From Bacteroidota bacterium (lineage in GTDB: Bacteria; Bacteroidota; Bacteroidia; AKYH767-A; OLB10), in contig JANXSD010000018.1 of NCBI GenBank assembly GCA_025352785.1, positions 1 through 64,000 of the forward strand: 64,000 nucleotides of DNA. The letters are read 5' to 3'. Shown one piece after another: positions 38,913 to 49,297 of the stretch. The notes beneath the pieces were generated by a model that was not told the origin of the DNA, ran no database searches, and saw only the letters and a program-made list of their open reading frames with translations. Every line of letters starts with the position of its first letter. Positions within the stretch are counted from its first letter, which is position 1. Position numbers and translations under genes: made by a program.

Positions 38913-39752
38913 TTAATTAATAAGTTTTTTCTCTTCTACTTGTAACACCTCTTTCGTGTTGTCGTTAATAAGAATAGCATAAATATAAACTTGAGTTGGA
39001 TTGATGTCATTGCGCATTAATTTAGCACTATACGTTCGTGATAACAATTGACCTGCTGTCATTGCACCTTGGCTTTGACCAAAACTACCATTCAGAGATC
39101 CACGTAAAACATGACGATGTATGTAAAATTGCACATCAACAGTTCCGTCTTTTTGCCAATTCACAATACTATCTTCTACCACAAAAACACAAATACTAAC
39201 TGGATCTGTTAATGCATTTATCGCTTTAATATCGATGGTGCTCGAAACAGTACTATCTGTTGCATTAAATGAATTAGTAATTTTAAGAGAGGCGTCAGCA
39301 ACTTTGGTTAGTTGATCAGTAATAGCAGGTTCCCATGTAGGCCAATCCAAATCAATTGTTCCGCCACCGATTATCGACCTATTGATAATACCTTTAGGGT
39401 AGGTAGATCCTATTCCAAATGCAGTTGTAATATCATCACCAACAGGAGTTCTAAAATCATAAGCAAACGATCCATTTGGATGCGGTTGTGGTTTAGCAAA
39501 AAATCCTGAATGGATCGACAACACAACCAAACGACTTCCAAACTGACCTTGTAATCGTAGTGCCTCTGCATGAGCTTGTGGACAGGCTACACAAGTATGT
39601 CCAGTGAAGTCTTCCAATAAAATATTTCGAACAATGGAATCTTGACTTGTAGTATCTATGGTTCCAACAACTCCATAAGGACTATCGATTTTATCACAAC
39701 TATTAAATAGTAATGCAGATGATGCAAATACCATTAAAATTATTTTTTTCAT
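38913..39752 (-). CDS. Omp28-related lipoprotein
   Basis: NSCDK lipobox; LLEDFTGHTCVACPQAHAEALRLQGQFGSRLVVLSIHSGFFA; IYAILINDNTKEVLQVEEK. Confidence 0.85.
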   Translation of the reverse strand: MKKIILMVFASSALLFNSCDKIDSPYGVVGTIDTTSQDSIVRNILLEDFTGHTCVACPQAHAEALRLQGQFGSRLVVLSIHSGFFAKPQPHPNGSFAYDFRTPVGDDITTAFGIGSTYPKGIINRSIIGGGTIDLDWPTWEPAITDQLTKVADASLKITNSFNATDSTVSSTIDIKAINALTDPVSICVFVVEDSIVNWQKDGTVDVQFYIHRHVLRGSLNGSFGQSQGAMTAGQLLSRTYSAKLMRNDINPTQVYIYAILINDNTKEVLQVEEKKLIN

Positions 39753-39797
39753 GCTCTTGATTTAAAGATACTAAGTTATGAAGGATGAAGCTACTTT

Positions 39798-41444
39798 TTA
39801 AAATCTACTTGTAATATTTATATTAAACCCATTACTAGCGTAAACTTGTCGGCACACGCCCCCTACACACAATAGGCCACCTCTTTGGCGTGCATAACTC
39901 AATCCTATAGTTGTTGCATTCGCTGAATATGAAAATCCTACATTATAAAAATGGAATCGTTTTTCACTGTCACCATTTCCGTAATTCCATTCATCAAATG
40001 CATTAACAGCCCAATGAGGAGCAACAGTAAATTCGACCAATCCCATTGCCCAGTTTCCTCTATCTTGTTCTGTAGATAGATGTTGAATTTCCAATCGAAT
40101 ACTTTTTAAAGGAGTTATTTTTTTAGTAATATCTACAACTGCAATATGTGCTGTTACTTGTTGGTAATCGGTTTTACCTTCAATTTTATTCTTATCATAA
40201 ACTTGATAAATATAGGTAGCTATTAATTTTAAACTTTTACTGATTTTTTTATTGACTTCCACGCTAAAATCTTGGTAGAAAATATTATTACCCATCGAGA
40301 AAATTTTACTTTCATAACCAAGAGTATCATTACTTGCCGGAGTTCGATAAATATCACTTACGGTAGATGCATTTAAGCTTAATGTAGTTCCATAATGTCC
40401 TCCCAATTTAGAATTAGGTTTTAGGGAATAATATATTTCACCAGAATATCCAGACTCTCCTTGTGGTTGCGTTGCGTTTGGATATAATGTACTTAAACGA
40501 TAGGTATATTGTTTACTGATAGCAGGCAAATAATTAATAGATAAGTTATTTAGACTGGCACCTCTTTCAGAGCGAAAGCTCATATTATCAAGCCACTTAC
40601 TTGTCACCTTTATTCCTAGTCCTTTCTTTGCATAAGTTGCATTTAAATAAATAGCCTGACCAGGTTTATATATATAGTGGTTATTTAATGATGGATCATT
40701 AATTTTATATGCGTATTCTCCATTGAATGAAAATTTATTATAGATTAAACTTACTCTTCCAGCACTTGCACCCACATTTTCTGGTAATACACGTGATGCA
40801 ACATTATCTTTTTCATATTTACTTACGAAGCTTCCGCCAAGAGCAATTTTTAATTTTTTAGCATCCCATCCTGGCAAAAAATCATTAAGTTGAAAATCGC
40901 CATCAATCCCTCTCACCAAACCAGCACCTTTTATGAAATAAACCTTTTGCTCACCAATAAATGCTTTAACAGTTACCCCTTTAAACGGCACATATTGCAC
41001 TCTCAACCCATCGAAGGCATTATCAATCCCTAATGATTTCTGTTCGTATGTACGCAAGATCAATCCATTTCCAAATTGTTCGTAAAAATTTCCTGCTGTA
41101 ATTGTTAAATTATCACTGGTAAAACTTGCGAATCGATAGGCAATACCGCTTCCTTTATATCCGGCATCAAAACCTAAGAGCGGATTTTGATATGCTTCAT
41201 ATCGAATTCCAGCAGAAAAATTATTGTAATTATAATTCAGATTTAAAAATCCGTTACTTAATATTTTTTCGCTCACAGCAGGAGCTTCAATTGCTGAATC
41301 TGCTTTATATGTTTGTGCATTTATCTCAAAATTTCCAGTAAAATTTGAAACACCTGTTGGAGATTGAGCATGAGTAACATTCCATTTACACATTATAGTT
41401 ATAATAATCAGTAAATAGAAATTACAATTTTTTAATAGACGCAT
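39798..41444 (-). CDS. DUF6029-like outer-membrane barrel protein
   Basis: 548 aa beta-rich, signal peptide, terminal aromatic. GNFYEQFGNGLILRTYEQKSLGIDNAFDGLRVQYVPFKGVTVKAFIGEQ. Confidence 0.7.
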   Translation of the reverse strand: MRLLKNCNFYLLIIITIMCKWNVTHAQSPTGVSNFTGNFEINAQTYKADSAIEAPAVSEKILSNGFLNLNYNYNNFSAGIRYEAYQNPLLGFDAGYKGSGIAYRFASFTSDNLTITAGNFYEQFGNGLILRTYEQKSLGIDNAFDGLRVQYVPFKGVTVKAFIGEQKVYFIKGAGLVRGIDGDFQLNDFLPGWDAKKLKIALGGSFVSKYEKDNVASRVLPENVGASAGRVSLIYNKFSFNGEYAYKINDPSLNNHYIYKPGQAIYLNATYAKKGLGIKVTSKWLDNMSFRSERGASLNNLSINYLPAISKQYTYRLSTLYPNATQPQGESGYSGEIYYSLKPNSKLGGHYGTTLSLNASTVSDIYRTPASNDTLGYESKIFSMGNNIFYQDFSVEVNKKISKSLKLIATYIYQVYDKNKIEGKTDYQQVTAHIAVVDITKKITPLKSIRLEIQHLSTEQDRGNWAMGLVEFTVAPHWAVNAFDEWNYGNGDSEKRFHFYNVGFSYSANATTIGLSYARQRGGLLCVGGVCRQVYASNGFNINITSRF

Positions 41445-41535
41445 TTATTGGATAGATTATTTATAAGGATGGGCTAAAATAAAAACAGGGAATCAAATAG
41501 TGATGATCCCCTTGTATTTTTTTTTGAACATAGAA

Positions 41536-42042
41536 TTATTTACCAGTCAATTTCTTTATCTCTTCATAAAGTTTTTCTTCATCGCCTGGCGCATAGGAAT
41601 TATGCTGAGCAATCATTTTTCCTTTGCCATCAAACAAAAAAGTATGTGGAACATTATTAACATTCATGGCTCTTCTAAAATCACTGTTAGGATCGAGATA
41701 CACTTCAAAATCCCAATTTTTTCCAGCAACAAATGGTCCTACGGAGGCCATTGTACGTGTATCATCAATAGAAATTGCGAAAACTTTAACACCCGTTTCC
41801 TCTTTCCAATCGTTATAGTTCTCAGCAATGGCTGTTAATTCAGCAACGCAAGGTTTACACCAAGTGGCCCAAAAATCGATTATGAAAGGCTTACCATCAT
41901 TATTAAAAGTGGAAGTATTAATATTTTTTCCCTCGACTGATTTCACATTTGCAGATGCAACATCTGTATTTTTAGTAGTATTTTGAGCCGTTACAGCATA
42001 AATATTCATCAACAATAATGCAACAACAAGAATTCTTTTCAT
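41536..42042 (-). CDS. TlpA-family thioredoxin-like protein
   Basis: 168 aa. FIIDFWATWCKPCVAELTAIAENYNDW, NVNNVPHTFLFDGKGKM. Confidence 0.92.
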   Translation of the reverse strand: MKRILVVALLLMNIYAVTAQNTTKNTDVASANVKSVEGKNINTSTFNNDGKPFIIDFWATWCKPCVAELTAIAENYNDWKEETGVKVFAISIDDTRTMASVGPFVAGKNWDFEVYLDPNSDFRRAMNVNNVPHTFLFDGKGKMIAQHNSYAPGDEEKLYEEIKKLTGK

Positions 42043-42066
42043 ATTTTTTAATTTGACAGATATAAT

Positions 42067-42102
42067 AAAGGATCTAGTAATATACTAGATCCTTTATTAT
42101 TT
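42067..42102 (-). terminator. Hairpin between the Omp28-type and TlpA genes
   Basis: aataaaggatctagta ata tactagatcctttatt. Confidence 0.65.
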
Positions 42103-42116
42103 ATAATTAACAATAA

Positions 42117-44222
42117 TTATTTTTCAAGAACTACTTTCTTAGTGATGATTTTACCATCGGCATTAATATTTACGAAATATACTCCTGATGCTTGTGCGGA
42201 TAAATCAATTTTTATAGCGTTATCACGTTTTACACTTTCGAATTCGCTAACAAGCTTACCTGTATTATCAGTAATTGAAATTTTTACAGTATTTGATTTT
42301 ACTGATTCAAGATTGATAAATACATCTCCTCTTGTAGGTGTTGGGAACAATGATATTTGTTGTTCGGCAGAAGGTGCATCAATCCCTGTAACAGTATTGA
42401 TATTTATTTCATCAAGATAAAGATTGTTACCGTAATCAGATGTTGCTCGAAAGTTTACAATAACTTCTGGTTGACCAATAAATGCAATAAGATTTGCATT
42501 ATTAATTGACCATTCTGAAGTAACTACTGGACTTGTTGGAGTAAATGCTGTGGATGCATTTATAAGTGTTGCTAATGAAGCGCCGGATTCATCAAAAACG
42601 GATGTCCAGTTTTGACCACAATCAGACGAAACTAATACTTCTAATCGATCATTTTCAGTACCGCCTAATCCAGCTTTTGCAATTTTGAAATCAAGCGTAG
42701 CAGAGGTCACATTTGATAAATTTAATTTAGGGGAATACATTTCATCAACATCTCCTGCAGGGCTAAACCAAAAATCCATTTTAGCTGATCCACTTGAAGC
42801 GGAATAACCAGTAGTTATACGAGTCCAACCATAAGTTGCACCACCATTAATGCGAGTCCAGTTTGTAGGCGGGAATACTGTAGAATTAAATCCTTCAACC
42901 AATGGAGGTAAGATTGGGGAAGTTAAATTTGCAGTAATTTTTTTAGTGTAAACATTATTTGCAGCATCATTATCTAAAGTACCATTCACAGCTGTAATAG
43001 TTGCTGAAAATGTATTGACTCCTGCAATTAACGGTGATTGAGTTGGTAAAGGAATCGTCACAGTATTACCCACTGCAATTGTACCGTTCCATGTAGTCAA
43101 TACAGCAGTTCCAGTGTTGAGTTTATACGATATATCAAGAGATGAAATCACTGATGTACCAATATTTTTCACATCTATTGATGGAGTGTAAGAAGTTGTA
43201 CATGTTACATCGATACTTGGAGAGGTTATTACTTCAGCATCAATAGCTAAAGGTATAGGCTCGCTAATAGCAGCTTGGTGTACTAATTTGTTTGCAAATG
43301 TTAAACTTACAGCAGCAGTAGTAGCAGTAGTTACATCTGAAAGTAATACAGCCGTTCCATTAATACTTGAAACAGTTGTTCCAGCTGCAATTCCTGTTCC
43401 TGATACGTTTGTTCCAATTGCCACTCCAGGTACAACAGCTGAAAGTGTTAAAGCTTTAGTTCCAGATGTAATAGCTCCTGTTCCTGTAAAGGTTGTATTA
43501 TCTTGAATAAAACATACAATAGCAAGTTGACCTTTACTATAAGTAAATGTAGGTACTTTTATTGCAAAATTGTAAGACTGAGTTTGACCAACTGTCCAAC
43601 TTGTTCCTAATGAAGTTCCATTTGCATTTGGAATCATATTACGCATTACGCCATAAAATTCTTTTTCACCATTTGTGCCAGGTGCTGAAGCAAAAGTAAT
43701 TTGTTTCTCAACTAATCCAGTATGTAATACAAGATTTCCAGATACTGCTTGTGTACATATTACTTCCACAGAAATAAAAATAGAATCAAATGTTGCATTA
43801 TAAGTATGCGAAACATTCAAAGTATAAGGCGAAGGAACTGCATAACGATTATCGATAGAATCTTGTCCCCATAAATAAGGCCCTGCATCATACCCTGAAA
43901 CACCATAAGAAGGATCTCTCAACTGATATCCATCACGAACTGCAAAAGGAACTCCAGTTACACTGTAATAAGTCAAGCGAGGAGTTACAAAATTGTTTGT
44001 TTGAGCATTCATAGGATCGGCACCTGGAAAATTGGTTTGATACTTAATAGAAATGACTTTAGAAACGTTTGATGAAAGCAATGCATTAAATGCAGGGTTC
44101 TGACTAGCACATGGCGGGCAAGAAGCATTAGTAAACTCTTCGGCAAGAACCATTCGTTGGCTTTGCGCAGCTACTAGACCTGATAATAACAACGCGATAA
44201 TAGCGAAGTAAAGTTTTTTCAT
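42117..44222 (-). CDS. Omp28/thioredoxin-fold secreted protein with CARDB-like and MAM/choice-of-anchor-like regions and T9SS type A sorting domain
   Basis: Start chosen at MKKLYFAIIALLLSG (ORF track starts at 44282). VLAEEFTNASCPPCASQNPAFNALL; C-terminal SLFPTPTRGDVFINLESV...SGVYFVNINADGKIITKKVVLEK. Confidence 0.85.
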   Translation of the reverse strand: MKKLYFAIIALLLSGLVAAQSQRMVLAEEFTNASCPPCASQNPAFNALLSSNVSKVISIKYQTNFPGADPMNAQTNNFVTPRLTYYSVTGVPFAVRDGYQLRDPSYGVSGYDAGPYLWGQDSIDNRYAVPSPYTLNVSHTYNATFDSIFISVEVICTQAVSGNLVLHTGLVEKQITFASAPGTNGEKEFYGVMRNMIPNANGTSLGTSWTVGQTQSYNFAIKVPTFTYSKGQLAIVCFIQDNTTFTGTGAITSGTKALTLSAVVPGVAIGTNVSGTGIAAGTTVSSINGTAVLLSDVTTATTAAVSLTFANKLVHQAAISEPIPLAIDAEVITSPSIDVTCTTSYTPSIDVKNIGTSVISSLDISYKLNTGTAVLTTWNGTIAVGNTVTIPLPTQSPLIAGVNTFSATITAVNGTLDNDAANNVYTKKITANLTSPILPPLVEGFNSTVFPPTNWTRINGGATYGWTRITTGYSASSGSAKMDFWFSPAGDVDEMYSPKLNLSNVTSATLDFKIAKAGLGGTENDRLEVLVSSDCGQNWTSVFDESGASLATLINASTAFTPTSPVVTSEWSINNANLIAFIGQPEVIVNFRATSDYGNNLYLDEININTVTGIDAPSAEQQISLFPTPTRGDVFINLESVKSNTVKISITDNTGKLVSEFESVKRDNAIKIDLSAQASGVYFVNINADGKIITKKVVLEK

Positions 44223-44350
44223 GGTATAATGTTTTGAGGGATTAGTTAACAAGTTTAATGGCGTAAATGTAAAAAAAACCAACCGAATTTACCAACTTCG
44301 CTTTCACAAATTCATTTTTATGACACAAATTAAGCCCCCTACTTCGTTAA

Positions 44351-45766
44351 ATGAAATATAAATTCCTTGTTTTTATTTTGTTATTTCTTGGCTTATTAAA
44401 CACTTATGCCCAAGCACCTTATTTTGAAAAAACCTATCCAGAAAGTGGTGCTGATGTTGCTTTTTCTATCCAACAATTAGCTGATAGCAGCCTCTATTTA
44501 GGAGGGTTTAGCGAACAAGGCAGCAATGGTCAATATGATTTTGCATTAAAAAAAGTTACTCCAGATGGGAACTTGATTTGGTCGAAAAATTATGGCACCA
44601 TTTATAATGACCAAGCATTAGGAATGTGTCGAGCAGATTCTACAAACCTAATGATGATTGGCACTACCGAAGACCCAAACAATCAGTTATCTACTGATGT
44701 ACTATTAATTAAAATTGATTCCGCAGGCAACGAGTTATGGCGACATACTTATGGTGGTCCGCAATACGAACAGGCTAAATGGGTTCAGCAAATACAAGAT
44801 GGAGGTTATATTTTTTGTGGATTTGCACCCGATTTATTTGGATCAATAGATACCTATATAGTCAGAATTGATTCAACGGGAACACAGTTATGGGAGTCAT
44901 TTATAGGTGGTGCTCATGTTGAATCTGGTGACCGTATTATTTCAGTCCCAGGAGGGGATTTTATTGTTGCTTCAACCACTACAAACAATGGAAATAGCGA
45001 TGTGAGACTCTCACGAATTGACCAGAATGGAATTGTTGTTTGGGATACCATTACCGGAGATTCATTACAATGTGGAAGTCAGGGGGTATTATTAGATAGC
45101 CACCTAAGACTAATTGTGTTTGGGGAAACAGAAATTTCTCCTTTTTCGAAATATGATTATTTTATTCAGGCCTTCGATTTAAATGGACGTGAATTATGGA
45201 GAAAAACTTTTGGGGGGGGTGGAACAAATGCCCTTTTCGATTTGAAAGAAGATCAAAATGGTGATTTTATTGGAACTGGCTATTCGAACAGTATTGCTGG
45301 GTCCTCTTCTCCATTAAATGTATCAGTAATAAAAGTTGATTCCGCCGCAAATTTAATCTGGGCTAGAGAATATGGTTTTTCAGGAATTGATATTGGTTAT
45401 AGCTTGCTTATTTCACAAGATCAAAGCATTTATATTGGGGGAAGAAGTACCCAAATGGATGATGATTTTTATTTCCTTCATCTTAATCAGAATGGATTAT
45501 TATCCCTCCATGAAAATGAATCAGAAGAAGGTATTGTGTTATACCCGAATCCAGTGAATTACGAACTTTCCATTATTTGGGATAAAAAAATTAAAAGCTG
45601 GAATATCTATAATGCTTGCGGAAAGCCTGTATATTCAATGAAAACCGCTGATAATGAGAACACAACTCATTTAGACACCCAAAAATTTGGTAATGGACTT
45701 TATCTATTAAATGCCAAAATGATTGATGGAACTATGGTATGTAAAAAGATTGTCATCAACCATTAA
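44351..45766 (+). CDS. Beta-propeller-like secreted protein with T9SS type A sorting domain
   Basis: Repeating W..tyGg...e.a..i...dgGYi..G.......D.yi.ridstG..lW blades. C-terminal LYPNPVNYELSIIW...NGLYLLNAKMIDGTMVCKKIVI. Confidence 0.88.
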   Translation: MKYKFLVFILLFLGLLNTYAQAPYFEKTYPESGADVAFSIQQLADSSLYLGGFSEQGSNGQYDFALKKVTPDGNLIWSKNYGTIYNDQALGMCRADSTNLMMIGTTEDPNNQLSTDVLLIKIDSAGNELWRHTYGGPQYEQAKWVQQIQDGGYIFCGFAPDLFGSIDTYIVRIDSTGTQLWESFIGGAHVESGDRIISVPGGDFIVASTTTNNGNSDVRLSRIDQNGIVVWDTITGDSLQCGSQGVLLDSHLRLIVFGETEISPFSKYDYFIQAFDLNGRELWRKTFGGGGTNALFDLKEDQNGDFIGTGYSNSIAGSSSPLNVSVIKVDSAANLIWAREYGFSGIDIGYSLLISQDQSIYIGGRSTQMDDDFYFLHLNQNGLLSLHENESEEGIVLYPNPVNYELSIIWDKKIKSWNIYNACGKPVYSMKTADNENTTHLDTQKFGNGLYLLNAKMIDGTMVCKKIVINH

Positions 45767-45875
45767 TCTTTTATGACTTTTTAGATAATATGATCGGTTG
45801 TTATTGTTATGGACAACATTTTTCCTTATCTTTATCCCTCCAAAGCTAAAAGAATCTGTCAATAATTTTACAAGC

Positions 45876-46589
45876 ATGAAAAAACTTATCCACTTATCAT
45901 TTATTATTTGTGCAATTTTTATAGGATCAAAAAGTCAATCTCAGTCGATCAATCTTTCTAACTTCATCACTACATCGTACGAGGCAACGAATATTTATTC
46001 TATCGATTCACATGTTACAGTCGAGAACACTATTGCTAATCCCATCAACGTTAATGTAGAAAGAACGATTGGATATCTTGTACCAGGGCAGGATGAATTA
46101 TTTTGTTTTGGATCACAATGTTATGCTCCAGGAACAGCTTATTCAACCACACCAACTTCTATTTTAGCTGGTAAATCAGTGGATTTAAAAGCATCCGTAT
46201 CACCAAATGGAAATTCAGGAGTTACTTCATTGCATTATAGAATTATCAATTTTAACAATACAGCTGATTCAATTGGTATTGATTTGAATTTCAATTTTGG
46301 TGCAACAGGAATTTCTGAAAACAAAGAAGATTTTGGAATGTCGAAAGCATTACGTAATCCAGCTGATGGATTTACTTTATTTTCTTACAACCTTCCTGTA
46401 AATGAAGTAAGTGATAAATTAGTAGTATTTAACATGCTTGGATCATTTGTAAAATCGATGGATGTAAATGGTTTGAAAGGAACAATTGTAATGAATACTT
46501 CAGAACTTACTAGTGGAATTTATTTAGTTTCTTACATGAGTGGTAATAAAGTTAGATCAACTTCAAAACTGGTAGTTCGTCATAACTAA
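45876..46589 (+). CDS. Secreted protein with T9SS type A sorting domain
   Basis: Probable start at MKKLIHLSFIICAIF (ORF track starts at 45798). C-terminal ADGFTLFSYNLPVNEVSDKLVVFNMLGSFVKS...LTSGIYLVSYMSGNKVRSTSKLVV. Confidence 0.75.
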   Translation: MKKLIHLSFIICAIFIGSKSQSQSINLSNFITTSYEATNIYSIDSHVTVENTIANPINVNVERTIGYLVPGQDELFCFGSQCYAPGTAYSTTPTSILAGKSVDLKASVSPNGNSGVTSLHYRIINFNNTADSIGIDLNFNFGATGISENKEDFGMSKALRNPADGFTLFSYNLPVNEVSDKLVVFNMLGSFVKSMDVNGLKGTIVMNTSELTSGIYLVSYMSGNKVRSTSKLVVRHN

Positions 46590-46611
46590 GAAAAAATTTA
46601 TTGTTTATGCC

Positions 46612-46648
46612 AAAACGGGAAGATAAATATCTTCCCGTTTTTTTTTAT
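46612..46648 (+). terminator. Rho-independent terminator
   Basis: aaaacgggaagat aaat atcttcccgtttttttttt-type hairpin plus T-run. Confidence 0.8.
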
Positions 46649-46758
46649 GTTTTTCTTATGAAATCAAGTGTCAATTAAAGAGTGAAAAAGACACTAATTA
46701 CTAGTATCGCCTAATAGGATTTTGTATCTTTACGCCTCAATAAAATTTCGTAAAAAAT

Positions 46759-49056
46759 ATGCCAGACTTTAATCAAGAGGCGCTCGATTATCATTCTATC
46801 GGTCGTCCAGGTAAAATTGAAGTAGTACCAACAAAACCGACAAGTTCACAAAGAGATTTAGCATTAGCCTATTCACCAGGAGTTGCCGCTCCGTGTTTAG
46901 AGATTGAAAAAAATCCAGATGCTGTTTACAAGTATACTGCTAAAGGAAATTTAGTTGCTGTAATTTCAAATGGAACAGCAGTATTAGGACTAGGAAACAT
47001 TGGACCTGAAGCATCGAAACCGGTGATGGAAGGAAAAGGATTACTCTTTAAAATATTCGCTGATATTGATGTTTTTGATATTGAAGTAGATCAAACAAAT
47101 GTTGAGGATTTTATAAAAACAGTAAAAGCTATTTCTCCAACATTTGGAGGTATAAATCTTGAAGATATTAAAGCACCAGAATGTTTTGAAATAGAACGTC
47201 GATTAAAAGAAGAATTGAAAATTCCAGTGATGCATGATGATCAACATGGAACTGCTATAATTACTGGTGCTGCATTAATTAATGCTTTAGAAATCGCAGC
47301 GAAAAAAATTGAAGAAGTACGTATTGTAGTAAATGGTGCTGGTGCATCAGCAATTTCATGTACAAGTTTATTTGTTTCATTAGGAGCTAAACTTGAAAAC
47401 ATAGTAATGGTGGATAGTACAGGTGTCATTCGTAGTGATCGTGAAAATCTAGATTTACATAAAATTCGTTTTGCGACTACGCGTAACTTAAATACGCTAG
47501 AAGAGGCAATGGAAAATGCAGATGTCTTCATCGGACTTTCTAAAGGAAATATTTTAAATGCAGATCACATGATGCAACTTGCGCCGAATCCCATTGTGTT
47601 TGCCATGGCGAATCCTGATCCTGAAATAATGTATGAAGTAGCTGTTGCTGCTCGTCCTGATATTATCATGGCAACAGGTAGATCAGATTATCCAAATCAA
47701 GTAAATAATGTAATAGGATTTCCCTTTATTTTTCGTGGGGCTTTAGATGTTCGCGCCACACAGATTAATGAAGCAATGAAACTTGCTGCTGTTTATGCAA
47801 TTGCTCAATTGGCTAAAGAACCTGTTCCAGAAATTGTAAATCTTGCTTACAATAAACGCAATATTGTTTTCGGAAATGAATACATCATTCCTAAGCCGCT
47901 TGATCCCCGTTTAATACACACAGTTGCTCCTGCTGTTGCGAAGGCTGCTATTGCATCAGGCGTAGCCTTAAAACCAATAACAAATTGGGACGCATACGAA
48001 AATGAATTAAAGAAACGTTTAGGACTCGACAATAAATTAATTCGAGTAATCACGAGTAAAGCGAAACAAAGTAAGCAGCGAATAGTATTTGCTGAAGCTG
48101 ATACTTATAAAATTTTAAAAGCTGCACAGATTGTAAATGACGAAGGGATCGCGATTCCAATTTTATTAGGTAATCGTAAAAAGATTGCGCTGCTTATGGA
48201 GGAGCATAATCTTCGTTTAGATGATATTAAAATCATTGACCCACGCGAAGAATCACAATCTGTATTGGAATTTGGCGATATCTTTTTTGATAAGAGAAAG
48301 CGTCGTGGATTTACACAATATGAGTCGCGTAAGATAATGCAAGAGCGAAATTACTACGGTTCAATGATGGTTGAGACCGGCCAGGCAGATGCGCTAATTT
48401 CGGGACTCACACGTAATTATACTGAAACGATTAAACCTGCTTTACGTATTATTGGAACACAAGGTGATGTTCAAAAAGTTGCTGGCATGTACATTATGAT
48501 CACCAAAAATGGTCCTGTATTTTTTGCTGATACAACAATCAATATCAATCCTACTGCTGAAGAAATTGTTGAAATTACTTTACTTACTGCAAAGGCCGTT
48601 AAGCAGTTTAATATAGTTCCAAGAATCGCATTGCTATCTTATTCTAATTTCGGTTCATCAAATACGGAGAGTGCAATGAAGATGCGTAAGGCCGGTGATT
48701 TGCTTCATGAATCCCATCCTGAACTTTTAGTGGATGGAGAGATTCAAGCCAACTTTGCTTTTAACACTCAATTATTAAAAGATAATTTTCCATTTAGCAA
48801 TCTTGTAGATGGAGGAGCGAACACATTAATATTTCCTAATTTAGATTCAGGAAATATTGCTTACAAGTTATTACAATCTACAGGTGCCGCTGAAGCTATT
48901 GGCCCGGTATTGTTAGGATTGAATAAGCCAGTACATATTTTACAATTAGGATCTAGCGTTCGTGAAATTGTAAATATGGTTACCATCGCTGCTGTGGATG
49001 CACAAGCTCGTAAACCATTTGTTGATGTTGTTCATGATAAAATATTAGCGAAATAA
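46759..49056 (+). CDS. maeB: NADP-dependent malic enzyme with C-terminal phosphotransacetylase-like domain
   Basis: 765 aa. [49 protein letters not shown]-like region [20 protein letters not shown]...[11 protein letters not shown]. Confidence 0.95.
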   Translation: MPDFNQEALDYHSIGRPGKIEVVPTKPTSSQRDLALAYSPGVAAPCLEIEKNPDAVYKYTAKGNLVAVISNGTAVLGLGNIGPEASKPVMEGKGLLFKIFADIDVFDIEVDQTNVEDFIKTVKAISPTFGGINLEDIKAPECFEIERRLKEELKIPVMHDDQHGTAIITGAALINALEIAAKKIEEVRIVVNGAGASAISCTSLFVSLGAKLENIVMVDSTGVIRSDRENLDLHKIRFATTRNLNTLEEAMENADVFIGLSKGNILNADHMMQLAPNPIVFAMANPDPEIMYEVAVAARPDIIMATGRSDYPNQVNNVIGFPFIFRGALDVRATQINEAMKLAAVYAIAQLAKEPVPEIVNLAYNKRNIVFGNEYIIPKPLDPRLIHTVAPAVAKAAIASGVALKPITNWDAYENELKKRLGLDNKLIRVITSKAKQSKQRIVFAEADTYKILKAAQIVNDEGIAIPILLGNRKKIALLMEEHNLRLDDIKIIDPREESQSVLEFGDIFFDKRKRRGFTQYESRKIMQERNYYGSMMVETGQADALISGLTRNYTETIKPALRIIGTQGDVQKVAGMYIMITKNGPVFFADTTININPTAEEIVEITLLTAKAVKQFNIVPRIALLSYSNFGSSNTESAMKMRKAGDLLHESHPELLVDGEIQANFAFNTQLLKDNFPFSNLVDGGANTLIFPNLDSGNIAYKLLQSTGAAEAIGPVLLGLNKPVHILQLGSSVREIVNMVTIAAVDAQARKPFVDVVHDKILAK

Positions 49057-49074
49057 AAATTTAATCTGTATCTA

Positions 49075-49109
49075 GAAACAGGAATTTAGTCTTACTCAAT
49101 TCCTGTTTC
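49075..49109 (+). terminator. Hairpin terminator after malic enzyme
   Basis: gaaacaggaatt ... aattcctgtttc. Confidence 0.65.
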
Positions 49110-49297
49110 TATGTTCAACATTTCCATATATAAAATAATTAAGTCACATCATTATTCTTTTTTACAATTACTTCTTAAGAATTAGTTCAACAGGCAAGTT
49201 TCAGCAACGATTTTTAAAATCGTATGTTTCCAAAAAATCATTTACTTTTAATAGTATCAATTATTAAGGTATTAAATTGAATACACTGTTTCTAATT

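Noticed and set aside
45212-45219. 8-G tract in the propeller gene as a frameshift
   Set aside because: Here the tract is in frame (RKTFGGGGTNALF) and the ORF is intact through the T9SS CTD, so no disruption is seen.
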